A DNA stretch of 64,000 nt, taken from an uncultured Burkholderiales bacterium (GTDB taxonomy: Bacteria > Pseudomonadota > Gammaproteobacteria > Burkholderiales > Burkholderiaceae_C). The stretch spans positions 62,001 through 126,000 of the forward strand of contig CAIJQQ010000060.1 in the NCBI GenBank assembly GCA_903822825.1, written 5' to 3'. Shown piece after piece: positions 1 to 8,442 of this stretch. A program made the translations under genes and the position numbers. The notes below the pieces were generated by a model. That model had not been told where the DNA came from. It saw nothing but the letters and a program-made list of their open reading frames with translations, and made no database searches. Each line of letters starts with the position of its first letter. The first letter of the stretch is position 1.

Positions 1-355
1 TGGGGTCAAAACCCGTCTTGGGGTAGAGCGCCGGGTTAATGACCTGCGCGCTGTCGGCCGTGAGCATCAAGGTGTAACCGTCGGGCCGCGTCTTGGCGGC
101 ATAGGCGATGCCCACGTTGCCGCCCGCACCCGTGCGGTTTTCGACCACAAAGGACTGGCCGGTCTGCTCGGTGAGCTTTTGCGCCAGCACACGGGCGATC
201 GCGTCGTTGGCACCCCCGGCAGCTTGCGGGACAACCAAGGTCACTGACCGGGAAGGGTATTTCTCTTGCGCGTGAACACCCACTGAGGTCGCCAGCGCTG
301 CGAGCAGCAAAGCGCAAGCAGTGTGTCGGGCGATGAAAGAAAACATGTTGTGCAT
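1..355 (-). CDS. Bug/TctC-family periplasmic substrate-binding protein (3' end outside window)
   Basis: This is the N-terminal 118 codons of a tripartite tricarboxylate transporter type receptor; the rest lies beyond the left edge. A hydrophobic signal peptide with an AHA-type cleavage region near VGVHAQEKYP leads into the typical first beta strand (VTLVVPQAAGGANDAIAR) and the family motif VVENRTGAGGNVG. The ATG at 355 is preceded by GGAGA at a good distance. These proteins bind small carboxylates in the periplasm; Burkholderiales encode many copies, mostly without cognate TctAB permeases, and none is seen nearby. It is divergent from argE. The ligand cannot be read from sequence. Confidence 0.85.
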   Translation of the reverse strand, partial: MHNMFSFIARHTACALLLAALATSVGVHAQEKYPSRSVTLVVPQAAGGANDAIARVLAQKLTEQTGQSFVVENRTGAGGNVGIAYAAKTRPDGYTLMLTADSAQVINPALYPKTGFDP

Positions 356-450
356 TTGGGTCTCCAAAGCCTGCCCAAGGGGCGGCTGGCCATGATAGGC
401 GGCATGAGCCCAGAGACTCGGTAATGCGTGTGACAGCGCAATGGCCAGTC

Positions 451-481
451 GTGACAGAAGGCAAACGGGGGCAGGTATGAT
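451..481 (+). promoter_or_regulatory. Probable sigma70 promoter of argE
   Basis: GTGACA (451-456) and TATGAT (476-481) are separated by 19 bp, slightly longer than ideal, and would start a transcript about 20 bases before the argE ATG at 511. The 356-510 gap holds only this and the leader of the divergent Bug gene. Confidence 0.4.
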
Positions 482-510
482 GGTTTTTTTGGATTCTGGA
501 GCCACTTTCC

Positions 511-1731
511 ATGAACGCCCCCACACCCCACTCGGCACTCGCCCCCGTCCAAGCCTCCGACCTGGCGGCTTTGCCCCTGATTGAAAAGTGGATTTCGTTT
601 GCCACGGTCTCGCGCGACAGCAATTTGGCGCTGCTTGACTGGACCGAAGCGCACCTCCATGCCCTGGGCGTCCAGTGCACCCGCACCTACGACGACACGG
701 GCAAAAAGGCCAACCTCTGGGCCACTTTGCCTGCACACGACGGCGAAACCAAGATCGGTGGCATCGTGCTGTCCGGCCACACCGATGTGGTGCCCGTGGA
801 TGGCCAGCCTTGGGACACCGATCCGTTCAAAGTCACCGTCATCGGCGACAAGATGTACGGCCGCGGCGTGACCGACATGAAGAGCTTTGGCGCCACCGCC
901 TTGATGATGGTGCCCGAGCTGCTCAAGCGCCAACTCAAGCGCCCGGTGCACCTGGCCTTCAGCTACGACGAAGAAGTCGGCTGCATCGGCGTGCGCCGCA
1001 TGATCGCCGACATGGTGGCCCAGGGCTTCCAACCCGCAGGCTGCATCGTGGGCGAACCCACGGGCATGCAGGTGGTGATCGCCCACAAGGGCAAGCACGC
1101 TTACAAGACCACCGTGCATGGTTTTGAGGCGCATTCTTCACTGACCCCGCTGGGCGTGAATGCGGTCGAGATCGCTTGCGAATTCGTTGCGAACCTCAAG
1201 TCCATGCACCGCACCCTGGTGGCCAACGGGCCATTCGATCCTATCTACGACGTGCCCCACACCACGGTGCACACGGGCGTGATCGCCGGGGGCACCGCGC
1301 TGAACATCATTCCCCGCGAATGCGAGGTCACCTGGGAAATCCGCCACCACCACATGAACAGTCCCGACGAATTGTTCGCCCAGGCCAAAGCCTTTGGCGA
1401 CAGTCTGGTGCCCGCCATGCAGGCCGTGGCCCCTGGCACAGGCATCACGCACGAACTCAAATCGGTGCTGCCGGGCTTTGCCACCGGGGCCGACAGCGAG
1501 ATCGCTCAACTGTGCTTTCACTGCGCAGACGTTGCCCCCCAGAGCGGCGCAGGCAAGGTGTCGTTCGGCACGGAAGCTGCTCTATTCCACCAGGCGGGTG
1601 TGCCCACCATCGTGTGCGGCCCCGGCCACATCGCCCAAGCGCACCAACCCAACGAATGGGTGACGCTGGAGCAACTGGCGTGGTGCGAGCGCTTCATGCG
1701 CCGCCTGGCCGATCAACTGTGCGTGAACTGA
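511..1731 (+). CDS. argE: Acetylornithine deacetylase (M20 metallopeptidase family)
   Basis: The 406-residue protein is the normal length for ArgE, which removes the acetyl group from N2-acetylornithine in cytoplasmic arginine synthesis. Visible M20 landmarks are SGHTDVVPVDGQPW (first metal ligand), GRGVTDMKSF (bridging Asp), FSYDEEVGCIG (catalytic Glu pair), GEPTGMQVVIAHKG and the C-terminal CGPGHIAQAHQPNEW. A Bug-family receptor starts 19 bases after its stop, so the two are probably cotranscribed. In this setting the enzyme could act on another N-acyl amino acid taken up from outside; M20 deacylases overlap in sequence, so substrate identity is less certain than family. Confidence 0.88.
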   Translation: MNAPTPHSALAPVQASDLAALPLIEKWISFATVSRDSNLALLDWTEAHLHALGVQCTRTYDDTGKKANLWATLPAHDGETKIGGIVLSGHTDVVPVDGQPWDTDPFKVTVIGDKMYGRGVTDMKSFGATALMMVPELLKRQLKRPVHLAFSYDEEVGCIGVRRMIADMVAQGFQPAGCIVGEPTGMQVVIAHKGKHAYKTTVHGFEAHSSLTPLGVNAVEIACEFVANLKSMHRTLVANGPFDPIYDVPHTTVHTGVIAGGTALNIIPRECEVTWEIRHHHMNSPDELFAQAKAFGDSLVPAMQAVAPGTGITHELKSVLPGFATGADSEIAQLCFHCADVAPQSGAGKVSFGTEAALFHQAGVPTIVCGPGHIAQAHQPNEWVTLEQLAWCERFMRRLADQLCVN

Positions 1732-1750
1732 AACCCTCAAGGACATCGAC

Positions 1751-2719
1751 ATGATTCAACGCCGCGAACTGATGGCCTCCAGCCTGGGCGCAGCCCTGCT
1801 GACCGCTTTTGACCTGGCCCAAGCCCAATCCACCAAAACGGTGCGCATCGTGGTGCCTTTTGCTGCAGGTGGCGTACAAGACATCCTGGCCCGCTCACTG
1901 TCCACTGAATTGGGCGCTGCGCTCGGCCAAACAGTGATCGTGGAAAACAAAGCCGGTGCGGGCGGCACCATCGGCACGGGCTTTGTGGCCCGCGCCGAAG
2001 CCGACGGCACCGTGATGGTGGCCGCCGCTGCAAGCCACAACATCGCAGGCTCGCTTTACAACAAACTGAGCTACGACCCGCAAAAAGACTTCACGCCTTA
2101 CGCCCACATCGGGCACGCCAATTACGTGATGATGATCCACCCCGATGTGCCCGCCAAAACGGCGGCCGAGTTCATCCGTTATGCCAAGGCCAACCCTGGC
2201 AAGATGAACTACGCCTCGGCGGGTGTGGGCAGCGCCACGCACTTGGCCATGGCCTACTTTTGCGGACTGGCCAACATCGACATGGTGCACGTGCCGCTCA
2301 AGGCCACAGGCGAAGCCATCAACGAAGTCATCTCGGGCCGCGCACAGGCCGTCATTGCCGCCAGCATCGGCGCGCTGGCTTTTGCCAAGGACAGCCGCCT
2401 GCGCCTGCTGGGCGTGACCTCGCCCAAGCGCAGCAAATACCTGCCCGAGTTGCCGCCCTTGGCCGAAAGCGGCCTGCCCGGCTACCAGTTCGATTCCTGG
2501 TTTGGTTTTGTGGGGCCCGCCGCAACACCTCCTGCACAGGCCGACCGCATCAATGCCGCGGTGGGCAAGCTGCTGAAAGACCCGGCCATCCTTGAGCGCC
2601 TGGACAAACAGGGCATTGAGCCCACAGCCATGAGCAATGCGGACTTTGGCAAATTGCTGGCCACTGACTACGTGCGCATGGCGGCCGTGGTGAAAGCCTC
2701 GGGGGCCAAGCTGGACTGA
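1751..2719 (+). CDS. Bug/TctC-family periplasmic substrate-binding protein
   Basis: A 322-residue receptor with an N-terminal twin-arginine-like start (MIQRRELMASSLGAALL), signal peptide ending near AQAQS, then the Bug signature VRIVVPFAAGGVQDILARSL and VIVENKAGAGGTIGTGF. Later family blocks are YNKLSYDPQKDFTPYAHIG and YASAGVGSATHLAMAYF. Full length. It follows argE by 19 bases and likely shares its transcript, so a possible role is delivery of an N-acylated or carboxylated compound to that hydrolase; this is inference. No membrane components are adjacent. Confidence 0.88.
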   Translation: MIQRRELMASSLGAALLTAFDLAQAQSTKTVRIVVPFAAGGVQDILARSLSTELGAALGQTVIVENKAGAGGTIGTGFVARAEADGTVMVAAAASHNIAGSLYNKLSYDPQKDFTPYAHIGHANYVMMIHPDVPAKTAAEFIRYAKANPGKMNYASAGVGSATHLAMAYFCGLANIDMVHVPLKATGEAINEVISGRAQAVIAASIGALAFAKDSRLRLLGVTSPKRSKYLPELPPLAESGLPGYQFDSWFGFVGPAATPPAQADRINAAVGKLLKDPAILERLDKQGIEPTAMSNADFGKLLATDYVRMAAVVKASGAKLD

Positions 2720-2808
2720 AGGCCACACCTTGGCGGTTTGTGGGCCAAACCGCAGATCGCCCAGCGTTCGCGCTGCATGCTGTGGATCTTTCAGATCGAG
2801 GGCATGTC

Positions 2809-3042
2809 GTGCACAAAAATTTTTTCACCTTGCCGGATTTGTTTCGGCAACTGGGTCTGCCTGCAGACGGCGCAGCCATTGACCATTTCATTGCGCAGCA
2901 CCAAGGCATTTGCAAACAACACACCTGGGTGGCCGCCCCGCTGTGGAACGAGAGCCAGCGGCAGTTCCTCCAAGAAGCGATTGCCCAGGACTCAGACTGG
3001 GCGATCGTTGCCGAGAAGTTCACTAGCCAACTGGGCCAGTGA
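2809..3042 (+). CDS. DUF2789 family small protein
   Basis: A 77-residue soluble protein with the DUF2789 pattern: an N-terminal FFTLPDLFRQLGLPADGAAI, a middle FIAQHQGI, and a C-terminal WNESQRQFLQEAIAQDSDWA. The open frame continues upstream to 2740, but the family starts just before the Phe-Phe-Thr-Leu segment, and a GAGG sits 8 bases before a GTG at 2809, so GTG 2809 is preferred. The family has no established function. It lies alone between a Bug receptor and the convergent atuA unit. Confidence 0.6.
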   Translation: MHKNFFTLPDLFRQLGLPADGAAIDHFIAQHQGICKQHTWVAAPLWNESQRQFLQEAIAQDSDWAIVAEKFTSQLGQ

Positions 3043-3120
3043 GCTGGGGCGATGGGCGCTGAGCCCCTGCACCAAGGCAGCGCAAGCAACCATGCGGTTT
3101 GCTCCGAGTCGAGAGCCCGG

Positions 3121-3501
3121 TCAAAGCGTCTGCTGGGCCTGCAAGGCCGCCTGCACGGCGGCTGTGCCCGCGGCGTCATCCACCTCGATCTCCATGCGCA
3201 GCAGCAGCGCGCCAAAAGTCTTACCCAGGTTGTCACTGCGCAGGCTCGACGCGGCGCCGCCACCCAGGGCGTCGTTCAGCACCCACTTGATGGCCAAAAT
3301 GCGGGGCAGCTCATAGCGCTCGACGGCTTCAGCGCCAGGCCGCTGCATCACATGCGCAAAGTGCGCGGCCACACGCTCGGACGTGACGTGCTGCTGGAGC
3401 AATGCGTAGCCCAATGGCTCCCAGGCAAACAAACCGATGTCGGCCCGGTTGGCCTTGTCGCCGCTGCGGGCGTGGGCGATTTGCGCCAGACGCAGTTTCA
3501 T
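3121..3501 (-). CDS. AtuA C-terminal-like small protein
   Basis: A 126-residue protein starting MKLRLAQIAHARSGDKANR, the hallmark start of the small domain that forms the C-terminal part of full-length AtuA proteins or is encoded as a separate partner. It overlaps the end of atuA by 4 bases (ATGA) and has GGAGG seven bases upstream, so translation is probably coupled. Together the two proteins total 584 residues, close to single-chain AtuA. The biochemical role of AtuA is not established; the domain is linked genetically to acyclic terpene and branched acyl-CoA catabolism. Confidence 0.8.
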   Translation of the reverse strand: MKLRLAQIAHARSGDKANRADIGLFAWEPLGYALLQQHVTSERVAAHFAHVMQRPGAEAVERYELPRILAIKWVLNDALGGGAASSLRSDNLGKTFGALLLRMEIEVDDAAGTAAVQAALQAQQTL

Positions 3502-4874
3502 GCGACCTCCTGAACATCGACAAGGATGTGCGGCTCGATCGCCTCGCGCCGCACGAGCGACGGCCACAAACCCAGCAACTGACTGGCCGGCTCGATGCCG
3601 TGAAAGCCACCCATGTAAGGCGGCCCCGACAAAGCCAACCAAGGAAAGAGCCGCCCAAAACCGTCGGCCACACGTTTGTCCTGCGTGCGCACCGCCATGC
3701 GCAGCCAAATTTCGTTGATGTCGTCTTCGCTGGCAGGTGCGGTGGCGTGCGGACCCAAAAATACGTTGTGCCCCAGAAACTCCACACACACCTCTTCGTG
3801 CAGCATCTGCTTGTCGCGCAACTGCTGCTGGATGTTGTCGGCCACGGCCCTGGCCTTGGTGAGGGCATCGGGCCAGCTGAAACCGACCACGGCGTGACCC
3901 ATCCAGCCCTTTTGGTAACCCGCGACCAGCTTGAAGTGCTCAGGGGCAGGGTGCCCTTTGGCGCCCACCACCTCCACGCGGTCGTGCCCGGCATCGTGCA
4001 GCTCCAGCTCGCCCATGTCCAGCACCACATCGGGCGTGGCATAGCGGTGCGGGTTGTGCACCTCGTAGAGCAGTTGCTGGCGCAATGTGTGAAAGTGAAT
4101 GCGGCCGCCCGTGCCCGGCGCTTTGGTGATGAAGAGGCGGGCGTCTTCGCTCACTTCGGCAATGGGGTAGCCAATGTGGGCAAAGTCGGGCATGCGTTGC
4201 CAGGCCCCGGCCGAGCCGAAATTGCCGCCCGCTCCCTGGCCCGAACATTCGAGCAAATGCCCGGCCACAATGCCCTGGGCCAGCTTGTCGAGTTCATGGG
4301 GCTGCCAGACAAACTCGTGCAGCATGGGTGCCAAAAACAGCGCCGCATCGGCCACGCGCCCGGTGATGACAATGTCAGCGCCTTGGTCCAAGGCCTGCGC
4401 AATCGGGCGGGCGCCCAAATACACGTTGGCAAACACCAACTGTTCGCGCACCGCGTCGATGGCTTGCCCGTTGTCCATGTGGACCAAGCGCTCGCCCGAC
4501 TGCTGCAGCGCGTCGATGCGGTCCAGCACGGCGTCGCCTGTGACCACGGCGATCTTCGCTTTCCAGCCGCGTTTTTTGAAAAGTTGCACCAGCGCATCGC
4601 GCGCGCCTTGGGGGTTGAGTCCCCCCGCGTTGAGCACAAAGCGCACACCGCGTGCGGCGGCCAATGGCCACAGCTCAGCCAACATCGGGATCAGGTCTTT
4701 GGCGTAGCCCGTGGTCGGGTCACGCTGGCGGTCTTTTTGCAAGATCGCCAGCGTCAACTCGGCCAAGTGGTCGGAGCAAACGTACTGCACGTCGCCCTGT
4801 TCGATGGCCGCGCGGATGGGGGCCCAGGCATCGCCATAAAAGCCCAGACCGGAAGCAATGCGGATGGTTTTCAT
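3498..4874 (-). CDS. atuA: Acyclic terpene utilisation protein AtuA, large part (DUF1446)
   Basis: A 458-residue protein beginning IRIASGLGFYGDAWAPIRAA, with SDHLAELTLAIL, RFVLNAGGLNPQGARDALV, DIVITGRVADAALFLAPM and ECSGQGAGGNFG, all characteristic of the AtuA/DUF1446 family. AtuA is required for citronellol and geraniol growth in Pseudomonas, but its reaction is unknown. Here it sits in a three-gene unit, TetR-AtuA-small AtuA domain, each junction a 4-base ATGA overlap. The rest of the atu genes lie 15 kb away at 20-27 kb, so the locus is split. Family identity is firm; the substrate class is inferred. Confidence 0.87.
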   Translation of the reverse strand: MKTIRIASGLGFYGDAWAPIRAAIEQGDVQYVCSDHLAELTLAILQKDRQRDPTTGYAKDLIPMLAELWPLAAARGVRFVLNAGGLNPQGARDALVQLFKKRGWKAKIAVVTGDAVLDRIDALQQSGERLVHMDNGQAIDAVREQLVFANVYLGARPIAQALDQGADIVITGRVADAALFLAPMLHEFVWQPHELDKLAQGIVAGHLLECSGQGAGGNFGSAGAWQRMPDFAHIGYPIAEVSEDARLFITKAPGTGGRIHFHTLRQQLLYEVHNPHRYATPDVVLDMGELELHDAGHDRVEVVGAKGHPAPEHFKLVAGYQKGWMGHAVVGFSWPDALTKARAVADNIQQQLRDKQMLHEEVCVEFLGHNVFLGPHATAPASEDDINEIWLRMAVRTQDKRVADGFGRLFPWLALSGPPYMGGFHGIEPASQLLGLWPSLVRREAIEPHILVDVQEVA

Positions 4875-5524
4875 GGGGCCTCTCGCATGAAAAATCGGAC
4901 GGTGCGGTCAGACAAGGCATCGAGGTCCATCGCACCGCGTCCGCTTTGCTGCTTGTACCAAGTCACCGTGAAATTGATCGCTCCCATGATCATCAGGCGC
5001 GCCATTTTCACATCGACCGCTGCCGCCTTGTCGTGACCCGAGTTGGCACCAATCAGGCCCAGACCCAACATCTCTTTGAGGCAGGCGTGCCAGAGAAAGT
5101 CGTAGCGGTCTTTCACCGCAATGATGTCATCTTTGTGTCCGTCAGGCAGGCTGCGCCAATCGTAGAGCAGCACGGCAATGAACTCGCTGCCCTCGTCGTG
5201 CAGGATGCCGTACTGGGTGCGAACCATGGCTCGAAAGCGTTCCTGTGGCGTGGTGGCCGCTTTCAGGGCCTCTTCGGTGCGGTCCAGGCCTTGGCGCAGG
5301 CCCTCCTCCATCACGGCCTTGAGGATGTCCTGCTTGTTGCTGAAGTGGTAGAACGGGCTGCCCGAGCGCATGCCCACGGCCCCAGCGATGTCGCGCACCG
5401 TGGTGGCCTCAAAGCCTTTTTCGCGGAACAGACGGGCCGATGCACGGATCAAGGCTTGCCTGCGGTTGGCTTCGTCCTGGCCGCCTGCGCCAGGGCTTTT
5501 CACTCGTTTGCGGGTTTCTACCAT
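4871..5524 (-). CDS. atuR: TetR-family regulator, AtuR-like
   Basis: A 217-residue regulator with an N-terminal helix-turn-helix (ALIRASARLFREKGFEATTV, then DIAGAVGMRSGSPFYHFSNK) and a divergent ligand-binding domain. It is the first gene of the unit with atuA and is divergent from livHMGF. In Pseudomonas AtuR represses the atu genes by binding inverted repeats between atuR and atuA. A near-palindrome (5575-5588) lies 50 bases upstream of its start and recurs at the thiolase promoter, so this protein is the obvious candidate to bind both. The effector is probably an acyl-CoA intermediate, by analogy with TetR regulators of lipid pathways. Confidence 0.75.
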   Translation of the reverse strand: MVETRKRVKSPGAGGQDEANRRQALIRASARLFREKGFEATTVRDIAGAVGMRSGSPFYHFSNKQDILKAVMEEGLRQGLDRTEEALKAATTPQERFRAMVRTQYGILHDEGSEFIAVLLYDWRSLPDGHKDDIIAVKDRYDFLWHACLKEMLGLGLIGANSGHDKAAAVDVKMARLMIMGAINFTVTWYKQQSGRGAMDLDALSDRTVRFFMREAP

Positions 5525-5574
5525 GGCCTAGGGGTTTCCCCAAATTGCGGCGTGAAGTTCACAGCCTAAGATAA

Positions 5575-5588
5575 AAAGCAAGTGCTTG
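5575..5588 (+). promoter_or_regulatory. Putative AtuR operator, copy 1
   Basis: On the minus strand this reads CAAGCACTTGCTTT, with 5-bp inverted arms AAGCA and TGCTT around CT. It is placed between the divergent starts of the TetR gene (5524) and livH (5675). The identical 14-mer is at 26861-26874. The surrounding 150-bp gap contains no ORF. Confidence 0.55.
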
Positions 5589-5674
5589 TTTGGTCATGAT
5601 AGTGGATTCGATTTTGCTGTCAATGAACTGACTTTCCTTTGATATCACCCACCCAACAAGGCAGGAAGGCAAGG

Positions 5675-6550
5675 ATGCAGGAGTTGCAAGTCATCTTCAG
5701 CGGGGTTGCTCAAGGCTGTATTTACGGCTTGATCGCGCTGGGCTTTGTGTTGATCTACAAAGCCACCGAAACCGTGAGCTTTGCCCAGGGCGAACTCATG
5801 ATGCTGGGCGCTTTTTGTGGCCTGGCCTGTGTCAACTGGCTGGGCATGCCGTTTTGGCTGGCCATTCCCTCGTCCATGCTGGCCATGGCCATCATGGGCT
5901 GGCTGATCGAGCGCGCTGTGATCCGGCCCGTGCTGGGGCAACCGGCTTTCTCGATCGTGATGCTGACCATCGGCATCGGCTACGTGGCGCGTGGTCTGAT
6001 CACCATGATCCCCGACATCGGCACCGAAACCCACACCCTGCTGGTGCCCTACAAAGACACTTCGTTTGACGTGGGCGGCGTGGTGCTGGGCGCCACGCAG
6101 GTGGTGGTCGTGGGGGCTACGGCCCTCTTGTCGTTGGTGCTGTATGGGGTGTTCCGCTACTCTCGGGTAGGCATCGCCATGCAGGCGTCTTCGCAGAACC
6201 AACTGGCCGCCTATTACATGGGCATTCCCGTGCAAAAGCTCAACGGCTTGGTCTGGGCGCTGGCCGCGGCGGTGGCCGCCATTGCCGGTTTGCTGCTGGC
6301 CCCCATCACTTTTGTGCACGCCAACATGGGCTTCATCGGCCTCAAGGCATTCCCAGCGGCGGTGGTGGGCGGCTTTGGCAGTTTGCCCGGCGCCATCGTC
6401 GGCGGGGTGATCATCGGCGTGGTCGAGGCCTTGTCGGGATTTTGGCTGCCCGAGGGCTTCAAAGACATTGCGGCCTACATCGTGGTGCTGTTGATGCTGG
6501 TACTCAAGCCCAATGGCTTGTTTGGCGAAAACCTGCGCAAGAAAGTCTGA
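5675..6550 (+). CDS. livH: Branched-chain amino acid type ABC transporter permease, LivH family
   Basis: A 291-residue inner-membrane permease with about eight hydrophobic segments, beginning LQVIFSGVAQGCIYGLIALG and containing IYKATETVSFAQGELMMLGA and the LivH loop AFPAAVVGGFGSLPGAIVGG. A GGAAGG stretch precedes the ATG at 5675; an in-frame start 36 bases earlier has no better support. It heads livH-livM-livG-livF-ligase-receptor, all closely spaced. Members of this family next to acyl-CoA ligases usually move aromatic or branched carboxylates rather than leucine; that substrate inference also fits the divergent atuR gene. Confidence 0.9.
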   Translation: MQELQVIFSGVAQGCIYGLIALGFVLIYKATETVSFAQGELMMLGAFCGLACVNWLGMPFWLAIPSSMLAMAIMGWLIERAVIRPVLGQPAFSIVMLTIGIGYVARGLITMIPDIGTETHTLLVPYKDTSFDVGGVVLGATQVVVVGATALLSLVLYGVFRYSRVGIAMQASSQNQLAAYYMGIPVQKLNGLVWALAAAVAAIAGLLLAPITFVHANMGFIGLKAFPAAVVGGFGSLPGAIVGGVIIGVVEALSGFWLPEGFKDIAAYIVVLLMLVLKPNGLFGENLRKKV

Positions 6551-6553
6551 CCC

Positions 6554-7630
6554 ATGCGCTTCATTTTCAAGACCGATTACGACCAGGACATCCGGCTTGC
6601 CAAACACGGGGGTCACGTCTTTTGGTACAGCTTGCTGTTGGCCTTTTTGGTGGCCGCACCCTGGCTGATCGAGGAATACTGGCTGGCCCAGCTCACTTTT
6701 GTGCTGATCTACAGCGTGGTCGGCCTGGGGCTGATGCTGCTGGCGGGTTTTACAGGCCTGTTCTCGATGGGGCACGCCGCCTTTTTGGGCGTTGGTGCCT
6801 ACACCGAGGCTGTGCTGGCCGCCAAGGGCTGGCCATTCCCGGTGTCGCTGGCGATTTCGGCCGGTTTGTCGGCCGCCGTGGGCGCAGTGGTGGGCTTGCC
6901 TGCGCTGCGCGTCAAGGGCATTTACCTGGGCATTGCCACGCTGTCATTTGGCTTCATCGTCGAAGAAGGTCTGGCCCGCTGGGACAGCGTCACGGGCGGC
7001 AACGCAGGCATGCACGTCAAAGGCATCCAGATGTTCGGCTGGGAAGCCAACTCCAGTGAATCGTTTTACTGGGTCTGCCTGCTTGTGGTGGTGGTGAGTA
7101 CCTTGGCCGTGCTCAACTTGCTGCGCAGCGCGACGGGCCGCGCTTTTGTCGCGATCCGCGACTCGGAGATTTCTGCCCAGAGCATGGGCATCCATCTGGC
7201 ACGCTACAAAACGCTGTCGTTCATGATCTCGTCTGCGCTCGCGGGCATGGGCGGCGCACTCTATGCACACAAGCTGCAATTCATCAGCCCTGATCAGTTC
7301 AACATCCTGCAGTCGGTGGACCTCTTGCTGATGGTGGTCATCGGCGGGCTGGGCTCGATCCACGGCGCCTTCCTCGGAGCCATCTTCCTGATCACCATGC
7401 CGCAGCTGATTTCGCTGGGCAAGGACTACCTGCCTGCGTTCATTGGCCAGGCCCCTGGTCTGCAAGCGGTGGTCTATGGGGCGGTGCTCATCGCCTTTGT
7501 GATGTTCGAGCCCATGGGGTTGTATGGCCGCTGGCTCAAGGTGCGCACCTGGTTCCAGCTGTTCCCGTTCTACCGCAAGGGCATGTTCAAACGGCAAAAG
7601 AGCTTCCAGAAATCGGACAGGCTGAAATGA
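6554..7630 (+). CDS. livM: Branched-chain amino acid type ABC transporter permease, LivM family
   Basis: A 358-residue second permease subunit. Signature segments are GLGLMLLAGFTGLFSMGHAA near residues 57-76, LPALRVKGIYLGIATLSFGF, GRAFVAIRDSEISAQSMGI and the coupling loop LMVVIGGLGSIHGAFLGA. The charged C-terminal tail (residues about 330-358) is longer than in short LivM proteins. It begins 3 bases after livH and overlaps livG by 4 bases, so stoichiometric translation is likely. Confidence 0.9.
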   Translation: MRFIFKTDYDQDIRLAKHGGHVFWYSLLLAFLVAAPWLIEEYWLAQLTFVLIYSVVGLGLMLLAGFTGLFSMGHAAFLGVGAYTEAVLAAKGWPFPVSLAISAGLSAAVGAVVGLPALRVKGIYLGIATLSFGFIVEEGLARWDSVTGGNAGMHVKGIQMFGWEANSSESFYWVCLLVVVVSTLAVLNLLRSATGRAFVAIRDSEISAQSMGIHLARYKTLSFMISSALAGMGGALYAHKLQFISPDQFNILQSVDLLLMVVIGGLGSIHGAFLGAIFLITMPQLISLGKDYLPAFIGQAPGLQAVVYGAVLIAFVMFEPMGLYGRWLKVRTWFQLFPFYRKGMFKRQKSFQKSDRLK

Positions 7631-8442
7631 TGAACGACATCCTTCTTTCTGCACAAAACCTGTCGGTGCGCTTTGGCGGCGTGCTGGCGGTCAACAACGT
7701 GAGCTTCGACGTTCAGCGCGGCGAAGTCTTCACCCTGATCGGCCCCAACGGTGCCGGCAAAACCACCGTGTTCAACCTGATCAGCCGCATCTACACCCCC
7801 ACCTTGGGCCAGATCCTTTATGACGGGCAAGTGCTCACCGATGTCGCGCCACATACGGTGGCAGGACTGGGCATTGCGCGCACTTTCCAGAACATCGAGC
7901 TGTTCGAGCACGCCACGGTGCTGCAAAACCTCTTGATCGGTCGCCACACGCACCGCAAGACGGGCATTTGGAGCGAGATGTTTTTCACGGGCAAAACCCG
8001 CGCGGCCGAGATCGAAGCCCGCGAAAAAGTCGAGCAAGTGATTGAGCTGCTCGACTTGCAGCACCACCGCGAATCGATGGTGGCAGGCCTACCCTATGGC
8101 GTTCGCAAGGTGGTTGAACTGGCCCGGGCACTGTGCACCGAGCCGAAACTGCTGCTGCTGGACGAGCCCTCGTCGGGCCTGAACGTCGAAGAAACAGAAG
8201 ACATGGCTTTCTGGATCAGCGACATCAAGAACGTGCTGGGCATCACCGTGTTGATGGTCGAGCACGACATGACCCTGGTCTCCAAAGTCTCTGACCGGGT
8301 GCTGGCGATGGCGCAGGGCATGGAGCTCGTCACAGGCACGCCGCAGCAAGTGCAAAGCGACGCGGGCGTGATCGAGGCCTACCTGGGCACGGTCGACGAT
8401 GTGTCGAGTTTGCGCCGTGAAAACGCGAAGGAGTCTGCATGA
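7627..8442 (+). CDS. livG: ABC transporter ATP-binding protein, LivG family
   Basis: The 271-residue cytoplasmic ATPase carries a Walker A motif (GPNGAGKTT), the LivG-type segment GIARTFQNIELFEHATVLQN, a helical insert of about 30 residues, and Walker B LLLLDEPSSGLN. The signature motif is the less usual LPYGVRKVVELARAL rather than LSGGQ, a common LivG variation. It overlaps livM and livF by 4 bases on each side. Confidence 0.9.
   Translation: MMNDILLSAQNLSVRFGGVLAVNNVSFDVQRGEVFTLIGPNGAGKTTVFNLISRIYTPTLGQILYDGQVLTDVAPHTVAGLGIARTFQNIELFEHATVLQNLLIGRHTHRKTGIWSEMFFTGKTRAAEIEAREKVEQVIELLDLQHHRESMVAGLPYGVRKVVELARALCTEPKLLLLDEPSSGLNVEETEDMAFWISDIKNVLGITVLMVEHDMTLVSKVSDRVLAMAQGMELVTGTPQQVQSDAGVIEAYLGTVDDVSSLRRENAKESA

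Noticed and set aside
3402-5036. 544-codon plus-strand frame opposite atuA and the TetR gene
   Set aside because: Antisense shadow; both sense genes have firm family motifs and coupled starts.
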